Assembly (NCBI GenBank): GCA_019321725.1
Contig: CM033119.1
Location: 2,443,865-2,507,864 of the forward strand
DNA: 64,000 bases
Reading direction: 5' to 3'
Source: Paulownia fortunei
Taxonomy: Eukaryota > Streptophyta > Magnoliopsida > Lamiales > Paulowniaceae
Both the position numbers and the translations under genes were made by a program. The notes below the pieces were generated by a model. It saw nothing but the letters and a program-made list of their open reading frames with translations, made no database searches and had not been told where the DNA came from. Below are positions 1 through 13,763 of this stretch, piece by piece (position 1 is the stretch's first letter; the number at the start of each line of letters is the position of its first letter).

Positions 1-47
1 AATACCAGAAAACCCTTTAAATAAATTTTGAATCAAGAAACGCATGA

Positions 48-361
48 AAGTATTTTAATCCCAAAAACTCATTCGACCAACTTTTACACTAAGACAGTTA
101 AAGCGTACAATTGTTGGACTCAAGAAGTATTTTTAATCCCAAAAACCCATTCGACCAACTTCTATAATTTTTGGACTCAGTTATCCTTGGGCTTGTTGGA
201 TTAACAAATTTGTATATCAGTTTTTCTGGTCGAAAATTTTTTCTTGCGTGTACTGGATACATAAATTATATGAAAGATAATTTATTTTTCAGAAATCTAT
301 AATTCAGTTTTTTTGGTCGAAAGTTTTTTCTTGCATTTACTGCAAACATAAATTATATTAA
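48..361. repeat. Two locally duplicated degenerate blocks
   Basis: A block of about 44 bp ending in 'cattcgaccaactt' occurs at about 48-88 and again at about 124-165. A second block containing 'tggtcgaaa-ttttttcttgc' and 'cataaattatat' occurs at about 217-275 and 301-358. Copies differ at several positions, so the duplications are old. No coding capacity or terminal repeat is visible. Confidence 0.6.
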
Positions 362-1368
362 ATTCATTTTTTAAAATTGATATATTGAACAGAAAGATTA
401 ATTTTTTTCATGCTCATTAAATAGAATGGTTGCTAAAAATTTTGTTGGAAACAAACAAATGATACTAAAATTAAATCAATACAAAAAAGTAAAGTAAAAT
501 TTTGTTTTGACTTCTATTCAATTAATAAAGTCCAGATATTTTTATAAATTAACATAACTTTTACTAAAATCTATTTTCTTTTTATTAAGTAAATTAGCAT
601 TTTATTATAAATTTTACAAAAATTCAAATTTATCGTTCATACCATTTATTTCAATATGTGATGCCTAAAAAGTTAAAAATCACTATTGATTGAATTTATC
701 AATTTGAAAAAATCAAAGAAAAAATCTTAATGAAAAAAGAACTCCTTTACTAATTTCTAAATCTAAGATGCCCGAGGTTTATCTAGTCTAAAGCTCACAA
801 AATGTTAAAGGTGAAAGTGCAAAAGTTAAAGATTGGATCTTTAATGTTGGTGGAATATAGATATATACATATGTATATATAGTTTTCCTTTTTTTATTGA
901 AAATTATTTTATGGGTATTTCTTCCATATGTTTATACTAAGGTTTTTTAATGTCACTTTCCCAAGGATATAAATTACCAGATATTGATCAACAATGCTTT
1001 CAACATTACACAAAAATAAAAAAAGAATGCTAATAAAGAAAATAAAGGAAATTAAGATTTCAAGAAAAGGCATAAATTAGGCTCCATGAATTCAATAGTA
1101 CAATAAGTTTATCAAATCAGTGAAAGAAACAGATTCATTTACATATTGCAACAATGTGTGTGTTGTTTATAAGAGCAGACCCTTATTTTAGCAGCCTTTT
1201 CGATTTTTCATATGAAGGGGGAAAACACACATTGAACAACACTGATAAAAGAAATTCTCACAAGAAAATTAATGGGGGGAATGGAAAAGGTTGAAACTGG
1301 TGGTTGAAATTTAAGGCATAAAAATTCCATAAAGAGATAGAAAGTGTTTCCATACCAGATTCGTCGGA

Positions 1369-1445
1369 AAATCAAGAACCGCGGTGAAATCACCGGGAAA
1401 TCAAGAAACCCGGTGGAGTCGCCTGAAAAATCAAGAACCCTGGAA
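1369..1445. repeat. Three-copy ~29-bp degenerate tandem repeat
   Basis: Units starting with 'aaatcaagaa' begin at 1369, 1398 and 1428, a period of 29-30 bp. The two complete units continue with a GC-rich 'c-cggtg' segment. The non-multiple-of-three period argues against coding origin. Function unknown. Confidence 0.65.
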
Positions 1446-2378
1446 ACAGCAGACGTGAATGTGAGTTTTTACACCTCTGAGTGTGTGTTTGTGTGTGTGT
1501 TTCAAGAGAAAAATAAATGAGTTGGTGTGCAGCTTGGGAGTGTAGGTTCATAAATTGCTCTGTTTTTCTGATTAACCTCGGACAAAAATGTCACCATTTT
1601 TTCTTTTGGGAAACAAAGAAGCAAGTGGATGTTTGATATTATCATATATATAATGTCCAAAATATGTAATCACATGCCAAGTTTTATTTCACGCATGTGG
1701 TGATTAGTGGAAAATCTCGTATAACATACGTAGTGAAAATCATTTCATATTATTTAATAGCATCAATTTATAGGGTTTTTTAATTGATTTGAATATCGCG
1801 TAATATCATATGTGTGATAAGCAATTTTATGAATTTTGATGACCAAATATGATGTAATGTGTTAGACATAGAATAAGCACTATTTGATTGTAAATTATGA
1901 CATATAGTCATTCAGATCAAATTAGTTAAAATAATTACTGAAATCCATCCAATTGATCCGAAAAAGGACAAATATTTAGTAGACTACCCTTAAACCATTA
2001 TTAGCAATGAATTTAGTAAGTAGCAATTAGTATGGTATAAACAAAAATTATTATATAGTCATACCAAAAGTACTAGGAACATTATGTTTAAATTTTTATT
2101 ATGTTTTTATTCTAATTAAGGTGGCCTAATAGTAGTTTGAGAATTTTTGAATTATACATAATTATATCATTATTTTATTTTATAATGAGATACTATATAT
2201 ATATCTAACAACTTAAGTGATATTGGTAATTATCAATTGTTAATTGCTCATGCTGAATGCAATTCCCAAAAAAAAAAAAAAGAATAAAAAGAATAAAATA
2301 AAATAAAACCAAACCCAATACAAAAGAAAAAGAAAAGAGAAAAAAGTTCAAAAAGCGGCGTGGCCAAGACCGGATGAA

Positions 2379-2388
2379 TATATATTTT
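2379..2388 (+). promoter_or_regulatory. Probable TATA box of the TTC33-like gene
   Basis: TATATATTTT lies 80-90 bp upstream of the ATG at 2468, followed by a short leader without another ATG. Assigned by position and composition only. Confidence 0.45.
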
Positions 2389-2467
2389 AGCGTTTCCTCT
2401 ATTCATCGTTCGTAGAATCGAGGGAGCACAAAAACCCAGAGGAAATTTCGGCACGAAATAGTAAAAA

Positions 2468-5099
2468 ATGAAGATGACATGGAAGAAGAACCTTAGCGAC
2501 AGCAAAAACAAGACTAGGAAACGACCCATCTCTTTTAATCCTAACCTTCCTTTTGAAGATCTTAATTCCAGTTCTGATACGAATACCACAGCAGAGCCGC
2601 TGAAGGAAGGTGAATTACTTGGAGACAACGACGTAAGTAACAAGAAAACCTCGCTTTCTGATGAGGAAGATGGGAAAAGGAAGAATCTTGCTCAAGACTT
2701 TGAAGCTCAAGGAAATAAACTTGCTGAGGTACTTTTCCCCCCTCCACCTCCTTTTTTTTCGCCTCTTTAGGATATGGGTTTTGGGTTATTCAATCTTCTT
2801 TCTGTTGTTTGTACTGAAGAGTTTTGGTTTTATATATAGTATAAGATGGTTTTATGATGTTAGTATTGTCAAATTGAGTCGTTTAGCTTGTAGAATGTAG
2901 AAAGAATTGATCTTTGAGGTTAATCTGAGGGTTTTTTTTTTTGTTTTCAAACATGCAATTTATTGACTTGAAAACATAATAAATTGCTGATAATTTTAGG
3001 AAGTGCACATCTCCCAAAGAATGTGAAGAATTAGAATTATTGTATTTTTGTGAATGAACTTGGGAGTTGGATATTTTTGTACCTTGTCTTGCTTGACTAG
3101 AAAAAGGTTAATGACCGCCTCAAGTGGAAATGAAGAAGCTTTAATGGAGTCTCATTATATGATTACTTGAACGGGATGATTCTGTCAACCATAGTTTCAT
3201 GGTATCTTGACATGCTTCCTACACTTCCTATTTGCAGCAGATGCTAGAATTGCTTGTTGCTCAAATAAGTGCATGCCTATTGGGAAAAAAACATTTCAAA
3301 TGGAGACAAATATTTCGTTGCAATATGTTTATATTTCACATATGATGCAGCTTTTTTCACATCTATTAGATGGTTACTTAGCTAAGTTACTCACTGGATC
3401 CCATTAATTCACTTTTCTTTTTTTTCAGGAGGGAAAATACCGTGAAGCACTTGGAAAGTGGGAGACTGCACTTACTTTAATGCCTGAACAAGCTGTTTTG
3501 CATGAACAGAAAGCTCAGGTTTTACTTGAACTTGGAGAAGCGTGGAATGCTTTGAAGGCTGCAACACGTGCGTCGTCTTTTTCTCCTTCCATTTCTTTAT
3601 CTTCCGCTTGCTTCCATCATGTAAGGCATACAACTTGGGCTAATGTTCTCTATCATATCACAAAAGTTATGGAGTCCTCATTTCTTGTCAAAGTAACTTG
3701 CTGTTGAGATACATTGGTTGATCTGGAGTTTTCGTTTTACTTATTATCGTCTTGAAATAAATCCATTTCATTTCTCCACATTTTAACTTGTGCTTTGCCC
3801 TTGGTTCATAGGAGCTACGGAATTGGAACCAAGATGGGCTGAGGTAAAGTTTTTGGTCTATGGATCTGCCTTTGCTTGTATTATGCTGTGATTGGTCTGA
3901 CAAAGATAAAAGGGTACTATATTGCAATGGGAGTATAACAATTTGTTGGACATCCACTTGGGTGTCTTAATTCTATATTGAAGGATTTAGCGGAAATGAA
4001 AAATACTTTGTCAATTTGATATAATTTTAATTTAAATCTACCTAAATATGGTGTAGAGAATTAGTTTCAACTAGTTTATTGGTGGACACACGCAACTAAA
4101 CTCTTTTGTAGTAATCATTCTCTTGTAAATGATGTGACGCTGGCTGAAGAACACATCATTGCATTTCAGAAGGGCATAGGTGGAATTAAAGTTGACAAAA
4201 TCGCTGTATAGCTTGTTAATGGAAAATGATGCATTTTATGGGATGATGAGAGTATTTATCGCGCAATTAAGTTCAGTGAAAAAAAATGAAGTTATGATAT
4301 TTTCCTGGGGTGTTGCATATGTTGCTATCTGCTATACTATCTGATACTGTTTTACTTCGATATGCATCCATATATATAGTGCTGTGACTTATATAGCCTT
4401 TAATACATGAGCTTATGCAGATGAATTAAACTTGAGCTTTAGCTTTTTAAGATTTGAACTTGGTCATGTCCATTTCTATACTAAAATGATCAATAGTGGA
4501 AAAAGTTGCCCCCGGACTGTGGTTTTGCATAATCCTGATATTTACTTATTTTTCTCCTTTATTCTGGACAGGCATGGATCACTCTTGGAAGAGCCCAGTT
4601 AAACTTTGGAGAGCCTGATAGTGCCATTGAAAGTTTTGACAAAGCATTGGCTATTAAGGTAGCATTCAGAGATGTGCTGTTGTCTTTGTGCCTGGACTTC
4701 CTTGCCATCCTCTCATGTTCAATACCTTAGTCTTGATATGATACTTATTAATATCAATAAGAGTTAATGGTTTGGCATATGATAAACACGGCAGAATCAA
4801 TTGTAATCATAATGACCCTTTTTCCTTTCTGAAAGTGTTTGCATCTTTGATTATAAAATTAACATTGTTAGACCCAAAATTGTGTGCTTGCATGGTTTTT
4901 ACCTGCCAAGTGTACTGTGTATTTAATTTGTATCTGTTATAGTATTTTCAAAGTTTTTCGTCTGAAATCTTGCTGTGTGCAGCCCGATTCTGAGGCAAAA
5001 GATGATAGGCAGACTGCATTACATCTAGTGAAGAGGAGAAAACAGCTTCATTCAACAGGTTTGAGTTCAACTGAAAATCGTTTTCTTGTAGAGGGCTAG
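2468..5099 (+). CDS. TTC33: Tetratricopeptide repeat protein 33-like (5 exons)
   Basis: Small TPR protein; TPR helices mediate protein-protein contacts, but the plant TTC33 role is not established. Exons read as 2468-2728, 3429-3567, 3812-3843, 4572-4658 and 4983-5099. Each has GT-AG borders and phases join exactly to give 211 residues. The N-terminal third is Lys/Ser/Asp-rich and opens with MKMTWKK. From about residue 78 helical TPR-like repeats follow: EGKYREALGKWETAL, a second unit around LHEQKAQVLLELGEAWNA, and AWITLGRAQLNFGEPDSAIESFDKAL, whose spacing of A, G, Y/F and A residues is typical of TPRs. The last exon is charged (LVKRRKQLHS). The first ATG is used because it gives the conserved basic start. 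The gene converges on the minus-strand PHD gene. Family assignment rests on recognition of the domain order. Confidence 0.87.
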
Positions 5100-6379
5100 A
5101 AACTCTTGAAGACTTCTGGTTGCCAGAAAGAAAGAAAGAAGATCCAAAGTTCTGTCTGTCTTTTTCTTCCCCTCTCCCCCTATTGTGTGTGTGTGAATTT
5201 GTTGGGGGTTTGGTGTAAATGACTACTAGATAGACAATGTAATGTTTTCTAGGATTGTCTTATACCCAGTATTTGGATTCCTTTTCATCTCGAGTTTTGA
5301 TTCATCAGCAGTGGTATGCTAAAGCTATACTCAACGAATTAATATTAGACTTTTTGGGTCTCATTTAATTTAGGAAGAGAATATATGGACAAACTCTTAT
5401 TGTTAATGAACCAAATAAACAACCAGAACTAATTTTTCACTCTTCCAAAAAGATTACTGTAAAGTGGTCGACTTTCTGAAATCTTCATTGTGATTCTGGA
5501 ACTCGTCAGTAAGTCAATGCTATTCTCTTCTTTTCGGTACCAAGTTTTCCATAGCGTTTAACATTCCAAACTACAAAAACATGCCTCATGGTTAATTATG
5601 GATTCGGCAAAACGACAACTAGATTGAATCATCCACTAAGCATTGACAAAACCCTGTATATGAGCTGCTTACAAGCTATTATTCTGGGGCAGATTTACGT
5701 TGAAAGGCTTTGTTCTTTCATCATAACTGAGAGATTGCATCAACTTCATGAAGACAGAAAAAGATTCATTTAGTTAAGGCAAAAAAACAATTGTATACTT
5801 GAGCAAGGCAAATACAGGAACTGCGTGGTGTACATTTGACTCGGCCTAGAGCCCTTGAATTATCTGAAAGCAGGGTAAAGAAATGCAGTGAAGAAACAAT
5901 ACAAAATATCCCTAACATATTTCAAATAAAGATTTCCAATTGACCCCTTCCCAAAGAATCAACATAAAGGTTGAAAGCACATTGTAATAACGAAAAGCAA
6001 GGGCAGAAATGTTTCCCTTAATTTGACTTCAAAGGAAGGAAATACACTCAGGCATTGTAATTTTATTTTACAACATATGGAAACAACAATTTTCTGAATT
6101 CTGATACCCTTGCACCCTCCTCGGAAAAGAAGTATGTACTACAAACTACAACACCTAAATCAATATCAGAGTACCTGTTATATAGTACAATTTGGCAGAG
6201 GTGATCGCTCAAGCAGCAGAAGCAGAAATGCATCTCCTGCTGAAATGTGTAATCAAAATCAGCCTGTCTAACAATCTGCAGAACATTTGTTACACTGGGA
6301 ACTAAAGGTACACTACTGAATTCCTGGTCTGACAAAAATCGAGGTTAGAGTTCCTCCTCAAAAAAAGAACTACTTAAAC
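5100..6379. other. Convergent 3' flanks, no coding seen
   Basis: This 1.3-kb stretch lies between the stop codons of two convergent genes and presumably holds both 3' untranslated regions. A TG-rich tract near 5183-5194 and poly-T/AT stretches suit 3' ends. No conserved coding exon was recognised on either strand. Confidence 0.6.
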
Positions 6380-9300
6380 TCACTTAGCTTTTAATCCCAT
6401 GGCCACCAGATTCTCTTCATAATTCAGAGTTTTGGCTGCATTTAGAAGCATATCCATGCCGCCAGATTTGTTCAAAGTCTCTTCGGTCTTCAGTTTTCCA
6501 TCTAAGGGCCTCTTTTTAGATTTATTTTGCATATTCTCATATGAACGTTTAGCTTTGCGTACCTGCTGGATTCCAGCATCGCACTTTGTGCAAAACCATT
6601 TCCCTCTAGGAATGGCCACACGAGGTGGCTGCATGCAGTAAATGTGATATGCATGATCACAGCCATCACACAAAACAATCTTATCATCATCTTGATCAAT
6701 GAAGCAAGCTCTACACAGACAAGAAGGGCAATACCAGCAAGGTCCATAAGATATCAACTGCTTACTTGTCAAGCATTTTACATGGTAAAACTTGTGAGGA
6801 CAGAAGGAATGACCACATATTCTATAGTCTTCATCATTTCTAACCTCAGTTTTACAAGCCTTGCACTGTGGAAATCTTTTATCCCCTTCATTTGCACCTA
6901 ACTCGTATGAACTTTCCTCCAATTCCTCTGGTGCTTCCTCATACACAAGTTCATCTTCTCCATTTCCATCAAAAGGCGATCTAGAAGCATTCAGTCTCTC
7001 GCAAGCTATGCAGTTGTCATGCGGGGATTCAATTCCCTTTGCAGTGCAGTTTGAGCAGTACCAACTTCTAACAGGAATCCCTTTAACAGCAGGCTCGATA
7101 CAGGAGATATGATACATCTCCTCACATGAATCACACACTAGACCATTTCTTCCATCTGTCTTCTCTCCACAATGCTTGCAGGTATGAACTTCGTCAAGAG
7201 CACAGGCCTCAGTTAGCTCCGCTTTGTGCATGCCAGATTCTTGTGTAAGAAACTGTCATCATCACAAATAGGGACGTCATATCCTGACCCAACTACCCAA
7301 GACATCAAAGAAGTTGACCTTAGAAGTCTTCTACTAATTTTTGCCACTTGAGTTTTAACCAGTAATAAAATCTGTGTTTCATTTGGACATTTTGTTCTTT
7401 CATTAAATAAAGTTTCAGGATTTCATTACAATCTCAAAGTCTTCAAAAGAATTGAAACACAAGTAACAAAGGGATACTTCCAATTTTTTTATTGGTTATG
7501 CAACAAAAAAATTATCGCCTTCCTGTAGCATCATGCGTGGTACAGCAGAATGAAATAGAGAAGGCAAAATATGCAATGATGGAGAAATAATGAGGAAACA
7601 CTACTGCTAAAGACAACAAAATTACCCCACAACCAGCCGTCAACCACAGAATAACAGAATGCAAAGCAGAAAGTCTTCCTATTGGACAACATATTGCAAA
7701 TCGAGACTTTTACCAGAGCCAAAAAGGACAAAAACCATTCCAAGCATCACATTTCATAATTTACTTTTAAGTTTAGTATCAACAGATAAAATAATAATAC
7801 GAACATCGTGTAGGTGCACAAGAAACTTTATAACCTAACAGCATTTTCTGTTTTCACAATGCAACAAATGGGGCAACAGCATACTAATAAAGGAAAATAT
7901 ACAGTTTGAGATAAAAATTCCAATCCCATCCCCCTAAGAAAAACAAAAGAAAAAAAGCAGGGGGGCGGAAAAAAAAAAAGTACAGAGGAAACAGTTACCT
8001 CATGTCTGCCATCCTCAGAAATGCTGTGTGCAGAGCTGCCTACCTGCGGATGCAGGGGAAAAAAAGGTAAAATGATAAGATTAAGCATACAAGCACAAAC
8101 AATAAACCCAAACAAAATTCAGGACTCTAAGAAGATACCAAACATATGCAAGCCAACTAATCTACCTGTTCACGAAAGGAAGTCAATGATTTGTCCGACA
8201 GGCATTTCGCAAGGGCATTTATATCATTGCCAAGCTTTTGGAGCCTTGTCCATATCTACAAAAGAAAGTTAGCACTGAGAACTAAAGCCTGCATATGTAT
8301 ATGTACACACACGCATATATATATATATATATATATATATAGCAATACCAAAACCGCCTAACCCTTTCAAATCAACTGTCAATGAAGTTAAGATGATTCA
8401 GATGCCATAGAACTCAATCTTTCTAAGTTAACCTTTTATCTTATCCAGCAATTATAAGACAAGAAAACCTCGAATATAGCTTGTTCACAAACCTTCTATT
8501 TTGTTTTAAGAAAACATCTAAGTTATACCACCATTTAATTACATCTCATTTGAATATTTGACATATGACTTGTTCTCCTAGTCTGAACAGCCTAACACTG
8601 AAAGTGTTGCTAAAAGCCTCAATTATCGGAAAGTAGATATCACCACCCCCACTGACACTCGAGTTTTATGGGCATGTGTATAAGAAACATACAGTTAAAA
8701 ATCTGGACTAAGTGAGCACCTAGAAGACGCTATCCAGGGATACCCCTTAACTAGAACTTTGAAAGTGAAAGAGGAAAAAGTTTCAGTTTGTATTCAGTCA
8801 CACTACAGAGACTTTAGTGACAAATAATTAAATTATTTTTGCGAGTAGGTTGAGTCCCCTCCTAGACACAAAAGAGTGCAAGAGACTCCTCAGCAAAAAA
8901 GGCCATCACCAAACATAAGTTAAATATCTGTTGTTCATTGAAGTAGAGTTTCTTGGTACAAGTCTAGATGAAACTTCCAATGCCTCCAGATGATAACACT
9001 CGTTGAACAGAAATAGGCAAGTAACTTTCAGAAAATACCTGTTGGATATCTGAATGAAATAGCAAGGGCGAACTTTCATATGCTTTCTCCTTCATCCTTG
9101 AGTTTATGTGACTCAAATCAAATAACTTGTCAGCCTTCATTCCATTTTCAAGGAGTAAACTGCATAGTTGGGCAAATTTCTCTGACATAATAACATCAAA
9201 AAAGGTGCACCGACAGACCTCTGTGACTGTGTCATGATTTGATTCATGGATTGATCCACTAGACATTATGCCCAGACTGCCCTTAACGGCATTTTGAAGA

Positions 9301-11790
9301 CCACGCACAGACCCAGTCTGGAAGGTGCATTTGCTCCCAGCTTCACAAGAATGAACAGATTCCTGCATGGGAAACCAGGCTAATCTGCTAAAGATCTACT
9401 AAATTCAGGCTGCAACTGAAAATTGCTAGTTTAAAAGGATCAGGAGATCAATTCACCATCTCTTAGTGACAGCAGGTGCAAGGAAAGGTCATAATGATGT
9501 TCAATCCATGACTCGACCCAAATAACTATAAATAGTTTTATGAACATCTAATGCAAATAACATTTTAATGAACTAAGAAAAGATAGGTTGTACGCTACCA
9601 ATGATGACAGTCATACCTTAAAAGTTGTTCTGCTACCACTTCCTGGATGAAATGCAAGTGCATCATGTATGCATTTTTTAAGACCACCTTCAGTTTCCAA
9701 TGACTGATATATTTGCTCGAGAACAATATTTCTTTGGTGCTTGAGCGAGGAATCATCGGAAGTGATTGTAAGAGCATGTGACCTTCCCTGGCTAGCTTGA
9801 TCAAATGAATTTTTCATTGACTACAAAATCAAATGAAGAAATCTCAATACAAGCACAGAGAGGCATAAAAACTGAGGAATGCTGACAACAGGGACAGGAA
9901 ATTCCGATTAAAAAAAAAAAACAAAAACCAAAAACCAAAAAACATGCAAAAACATCTCAGACACTCAAACACACATTGATATGCCAGCCTTTAACTAGAA
10001 CTGATGTCTTATTGAGTAACCCACATACAACAATACGATGTTGACTACAAAATTGACAATAGTAACAAGCCAATTGAAATACTTTTTGAATGAGCTGTTT
10101 TCTCAGTAGTGATACCTAGCAGCCTTGTAATATGCTAAAGAATCAGGACACCGTTGTGCTTCAGGTTTTCTCAAGTCCTTAATTCCAAATCTCATATGTG
10201 GCTGGAACACAAACATTCCACTTAAAAACATAGGTGAACAAACAATTTAGTAAATTAAAGCGGTAAGGAAGAAAATCCTATCTAGAAAGGTCAAAACAAA
10301 GGGAACACTTGGAAAGATTAAATATAAATAATTTGACTTTCTTAGCTGTTTCCTCGGAACAGAAATAAATATTCATTATGGATCAACAAACAATGAGATA
10401 TTTGTTGCAATTCAAATATCTAATGGATTACAGGCTTATCACCACAACCACAATAGATATCATTATACCCAAGAAAGAAAGAAAAAAATTCAAAAGATAG
10501 ACAGCATATTTGATATAGAGTCTTCCAGCTTAAAATCACAAAAAGCTATGAGCTTCTTTTGCATCTATAATGCTAAAATAAGTTAAGCTCAGAAAGAGTG
10601 AGATAAACACATTATAGTAAATAATGTCATGTTAGCTGCTCCCCATTGATAATTAAAAGTTTTATGCTCTAAAATCACTTGCAGCCTCTTGTAGATAAAT
10701 ATATTAAGCAATGTGAACAATTGATACTCCAAAAATGTGAGCATAAACATGAAAATAGTCATGGAGTCATTGAAGCATCCAAAAATGATATTCAAAAAGA
10801 CTAAGAATATGTATGAAGATATGCATACATCATCAGACAAAGGAGCATGGGCACACCTAAGCATGCACGCGAGCAAGACCACAGAAACACACGACACACC
10901 CACATGCCCTCTTATATCATCATATTCCCCTCAGATTACCAAACATTATGTGCAGCAACTATTAACTGACAACGCAGCCTAGGAAGCCTGGACTGGCATT
11001 ACTTTGAATCTTTGTCTCTATAAATCTGTTTATGAGTCTCTCTGTTGGTTGCTTTGTGAAGAAAAAACAGTAACAACAAGGTAAAAAACAAAGACATTGG
11101 ACCCCATCTTCTGCAAATTAAAAGGACGCAAACGCCTTTGGCTGGAGAGTACGTGGAATCTGTAGATCCATTGTTACATTTTATTCAATTCTCTTATCCG
11201 TAACATTTTATTTTCTGAGAGAAGGGAGCAGAAACCCAATGAATCAGTTTGCATCTTCCTCCTATCACAAATAAACTTTATCCAGTCGACATGCATACAA
11301 CATTTTTCAAAATGCAATAATTTTTGGTAATGAAAATCTATTCAAAGGAAATTTTTTTTCTCTTTAGCCTAGCACAAAGTTCATGGAGTTTTGCCAAGTA
11401 CAATTCTATAGCCATAAGCTCCTACATAAACAACTGAAAAGGAAAAATAAAATATCCAAACCACAGAAAGTGCCTTTCCATTTTAACAGCACATAAAGCA
11501 AAGAAAAAGTCACTTAGAAATGACAAGTTAATGTATTTCAATATAAGAAATTACCACACCTTCTCAACGAGTTGAGTCTCTGAATCATCCCAAACCATCC
11601 CATGCTCCACAACTTTGGCATTCCTTCGCCTCTTGTATGTAAGCAAACCACCTCCTAACCCCAACGACCCAGTTTCAGTAACAGTTACACTGCCCTTAGC
11701 CTTCGCCGCATCGACCCTAGGCTCCACTACTACATTTTTCGTATAACTTCCACCCTCAAAAACATTGTTTTCTTTATGTGCATCAACCAT
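6380..11790 (-). CDS. EHD3: PHD-finger protein, EHD3-like (6 exons)
   Basis: Nuclear chromatin-reader-type protein; rice EHD3 of this family promotes flowering, and the role here is inferred. Minus-strand exons are 11790-11560, 9820-9617, 9362-9039, 8255-8166, 8043-7999 and 7252-6380. All junctions are phase 0, giving 588 residues. Exon 1 holds the family motif GGGLLTYKRRR. The middle carries a conserved helical region (CTFFDVIMSEKFAQLC, IWTRLQKLGNDI). The last exon encodes a Cys4-His-Cys3 PHD finger at about residues 323-367, an atypical Cys/His-rich finger at about 425-476, and a second PHD at about 478-522 (CRAC...LCDGCDHAYHIYC...WFCTKC). A basic tail follows (KAKRSYENMQNKSKKR). The start is the first ATG before the conserved N-terminus. 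A GT microsatellite lies about 370 bp upstream. The reading frame is fully intact. Intron 1 is 1.7 kb. Confidence 0.88.
8315..8341. repeat. (AT)n microsatellite in PHD gene intron
   Basis: About 13 uninterrupted AT units, inside the intron between exons 3 and 4 of the PHD-finger gene. Confidence 0.9.
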
Positions 11791-12153
11791 TCCTCTTCTT
11801 CAATTAAGCACAACCAAGAACTAAAACCACTATCATAACCTAAAACCAACCCAACTAGCGTCCAATAATCTCAATTTCCTGCCAAGAAAAAATCAAATCA
11901 ATTTATCTAGGTCACAATACAAGAATCAAAAACTCTAAAACCCCCCAAAAACCGAACGAATTAAATGAGAAATTTAAACTTACTTCAAGAAATTCCACAA
12001 CGCAATAACAAAAATTACAAATTTCAAGCGACTTAACGGAGTTAGAGAGACATAGGAAAGAACCTCAGCTGTTAAAATTTGGAACCCTAGTGAGAGAGAG
12101 AGTGTGAGTGGATTACGAGAGGGCTTTTTTAAATTTTGAAAAATGAGAGGGCC

Positions 12154-12186
<33 letters not shown>

Positions 12187-13723
12187 ACTTCTAACTGTTC
12201 TTTATTTTTCTGCTTTTCAATTGTCATTTTCTTTACCGGGAACCGATTAAACCAGGAATTTAACAGTTACTGTGCAGTTGGACTGGTAATTCTCTAACAA
12301 CATTTTTTAGTTCCACCGACACGTGACGGTTTGTTTCCTGTGTGCGTCCTGGTATCGAAGAAGCCAAACGGAGACGAGCACAAACTCTTTCTATTTTTGG
12401 TTTCCCACTTTTTACAATAATCAATTAATAATCAATCTTCTTTCAAAAAAGACAAAGTGGTAAGTTTAATATTTAATTTAATTTGCATATATATATACAT
12501 ATAATATCTATACTTATGGGTTGGATTTATTCTTTTATTTTTTAATAATTAAGATATTTAAATTTCGCCCTTATTAAGTTTTGGAGTGAGTGTCCGTCAA
12601 GTAAACACTTATCAATTAAATTCAAGTACGGTAACAACGTATACACTCCTAAGTCGATAATTCTACACGTGACTCCTGTTACGGCAAAATCACCACACCA
12701 AATGGGCCAAAAAGCACACCTATAAGGGATAGAAATGCTCTATGGAAAAATCGAATCATAAACATTAACGTTAGTATTCCAATCGTTATCCACTATGCTA
12801 CTCTACGTTAGGCCAATGGGTTGAATTTATTGAATTAACTTAACTTTACATCATGTATTGTGGAAATAGTTATTTTTGTATTCTATTCTAAAATTAATAG
12901 TATTTAATAATAGTAAAAGTATCATTAATAAAGTAATATTCATGTTATGTTATCATTTGTATATTATTTATTGAATATTTGAATAATAAATAAATATTTT
13001 ATTTTATAAAAAAAAAATATTTGTCCATCATAACATACTCAATATGTTGTCCATTATGTATAATATCTCAAAAAATATTAATGGGTCATTCGAAAATATT
13101 TTCATTAGATTATAATTATAACCTTATTTCTTTCCGTTCTATTGATAATTTTTTTTTATTTTCTTTTATTTCGCTTCCATCGTCAAAATTTGTTGATTCT
13201 TAAAAGTTGTATATATGTCAAATTATGCAACAATGAGGTAATCAATCATATTACAAATAGTGGTTAACTATAATACTGAATTACTGATCAACTTTTAGGT
13301 TTCTAACTATTCTGTTTAAACTACTAAACTTTTCTTGGACACTAATATACCAAATACCGATTGATAATCTGTTCTTTATTGTTATATTTTGTATTTTATT
13401 TTTAATATATAAAATATTTTTTAAAATTTATAATTGACGTACATAGTATAAGTATGAAGAAAAATATAAAATAAAATATTGAATTAAAATAAAAAATTTG
13501 AAATGACGAATTTAAGACATGAAAAATAAGGTTAATTATGAGTTGCAAATTCTCTCCAATATCCAATTAAGGTCGCACGTGGCGTTCAACTCAAAGCAAC
13601 GGTTTATCCGTCAAAGTTCGAGACCAATAAATGAATCCCGTAGACAAAAGTTTCGGTCAGCGGTATCTCCGAAAGGAAAATCCCACGAAAAGCACCATTA
13701 AGTACTGGAGAATCGGAACTAAA
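11791..13723. other. Divergent intergenic region between PHD and BTB genes
   Basis: It separates two divergently transcribed genes and should contain both promoters. The PHD-gene side has a CCCTAG-GAGAGAGAG leader-like tract near 12088-12105 and the GT microsatellite. The rest, 12400-13550, is AT-rich with no coding region recognised. Confidence 0.6.
12157..12184. repeat. (GT)14 microsatellite upstream of PHD gene
   Basis: Uninterrupted GT dinucleotides located about 370 bp upstream of the PHD-gene ATG, in the presumptive promoter or 5' leader. Confidence 0.92.
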
Positions 13724-13730
13724 TATATAA
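13724..13730 (+). promoter_or_regulatory. Probable TATA box of the BTB gene
   Basis: TATATAA lies 34-40 bp before the ATG at 13764, so the leader would be very short. This is the best match in the near-upstream region; assignment by position only. Confidence 0.5.
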
Positions 13731-13763
13731 AGATATTATAGACATAAACAGCGGATAGAAAGA

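Larger units (their letters stand above)
1..2378. other. AT-rich intergenic region, no gene seen
   Basis: No conserved coding exon could be recognised on either strand. The stretch is strongly AT-rich. Local duplications occur at 48-361 and 1369-1445 and are listed separately. Short open frames here, such as the one on the minus strand near 1208-1393, have no family resemblance and no splice context. Confidence 0.6.

Noticed and set aside
10083..10206. Minus-strand exon-like segment (reading HMRFGIKDLRKPEAQRCPDSLAYYKAA) between PHD-gene exons 1 and 2, with AG and GT borders
   Set aside because: Including it breaks the reading phase, while joining exon 1 directly to 9820 keeps phase 0 and gives the family-like EKSMKNSFDQ. 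It could be an alternative exon, but nothing supports that.
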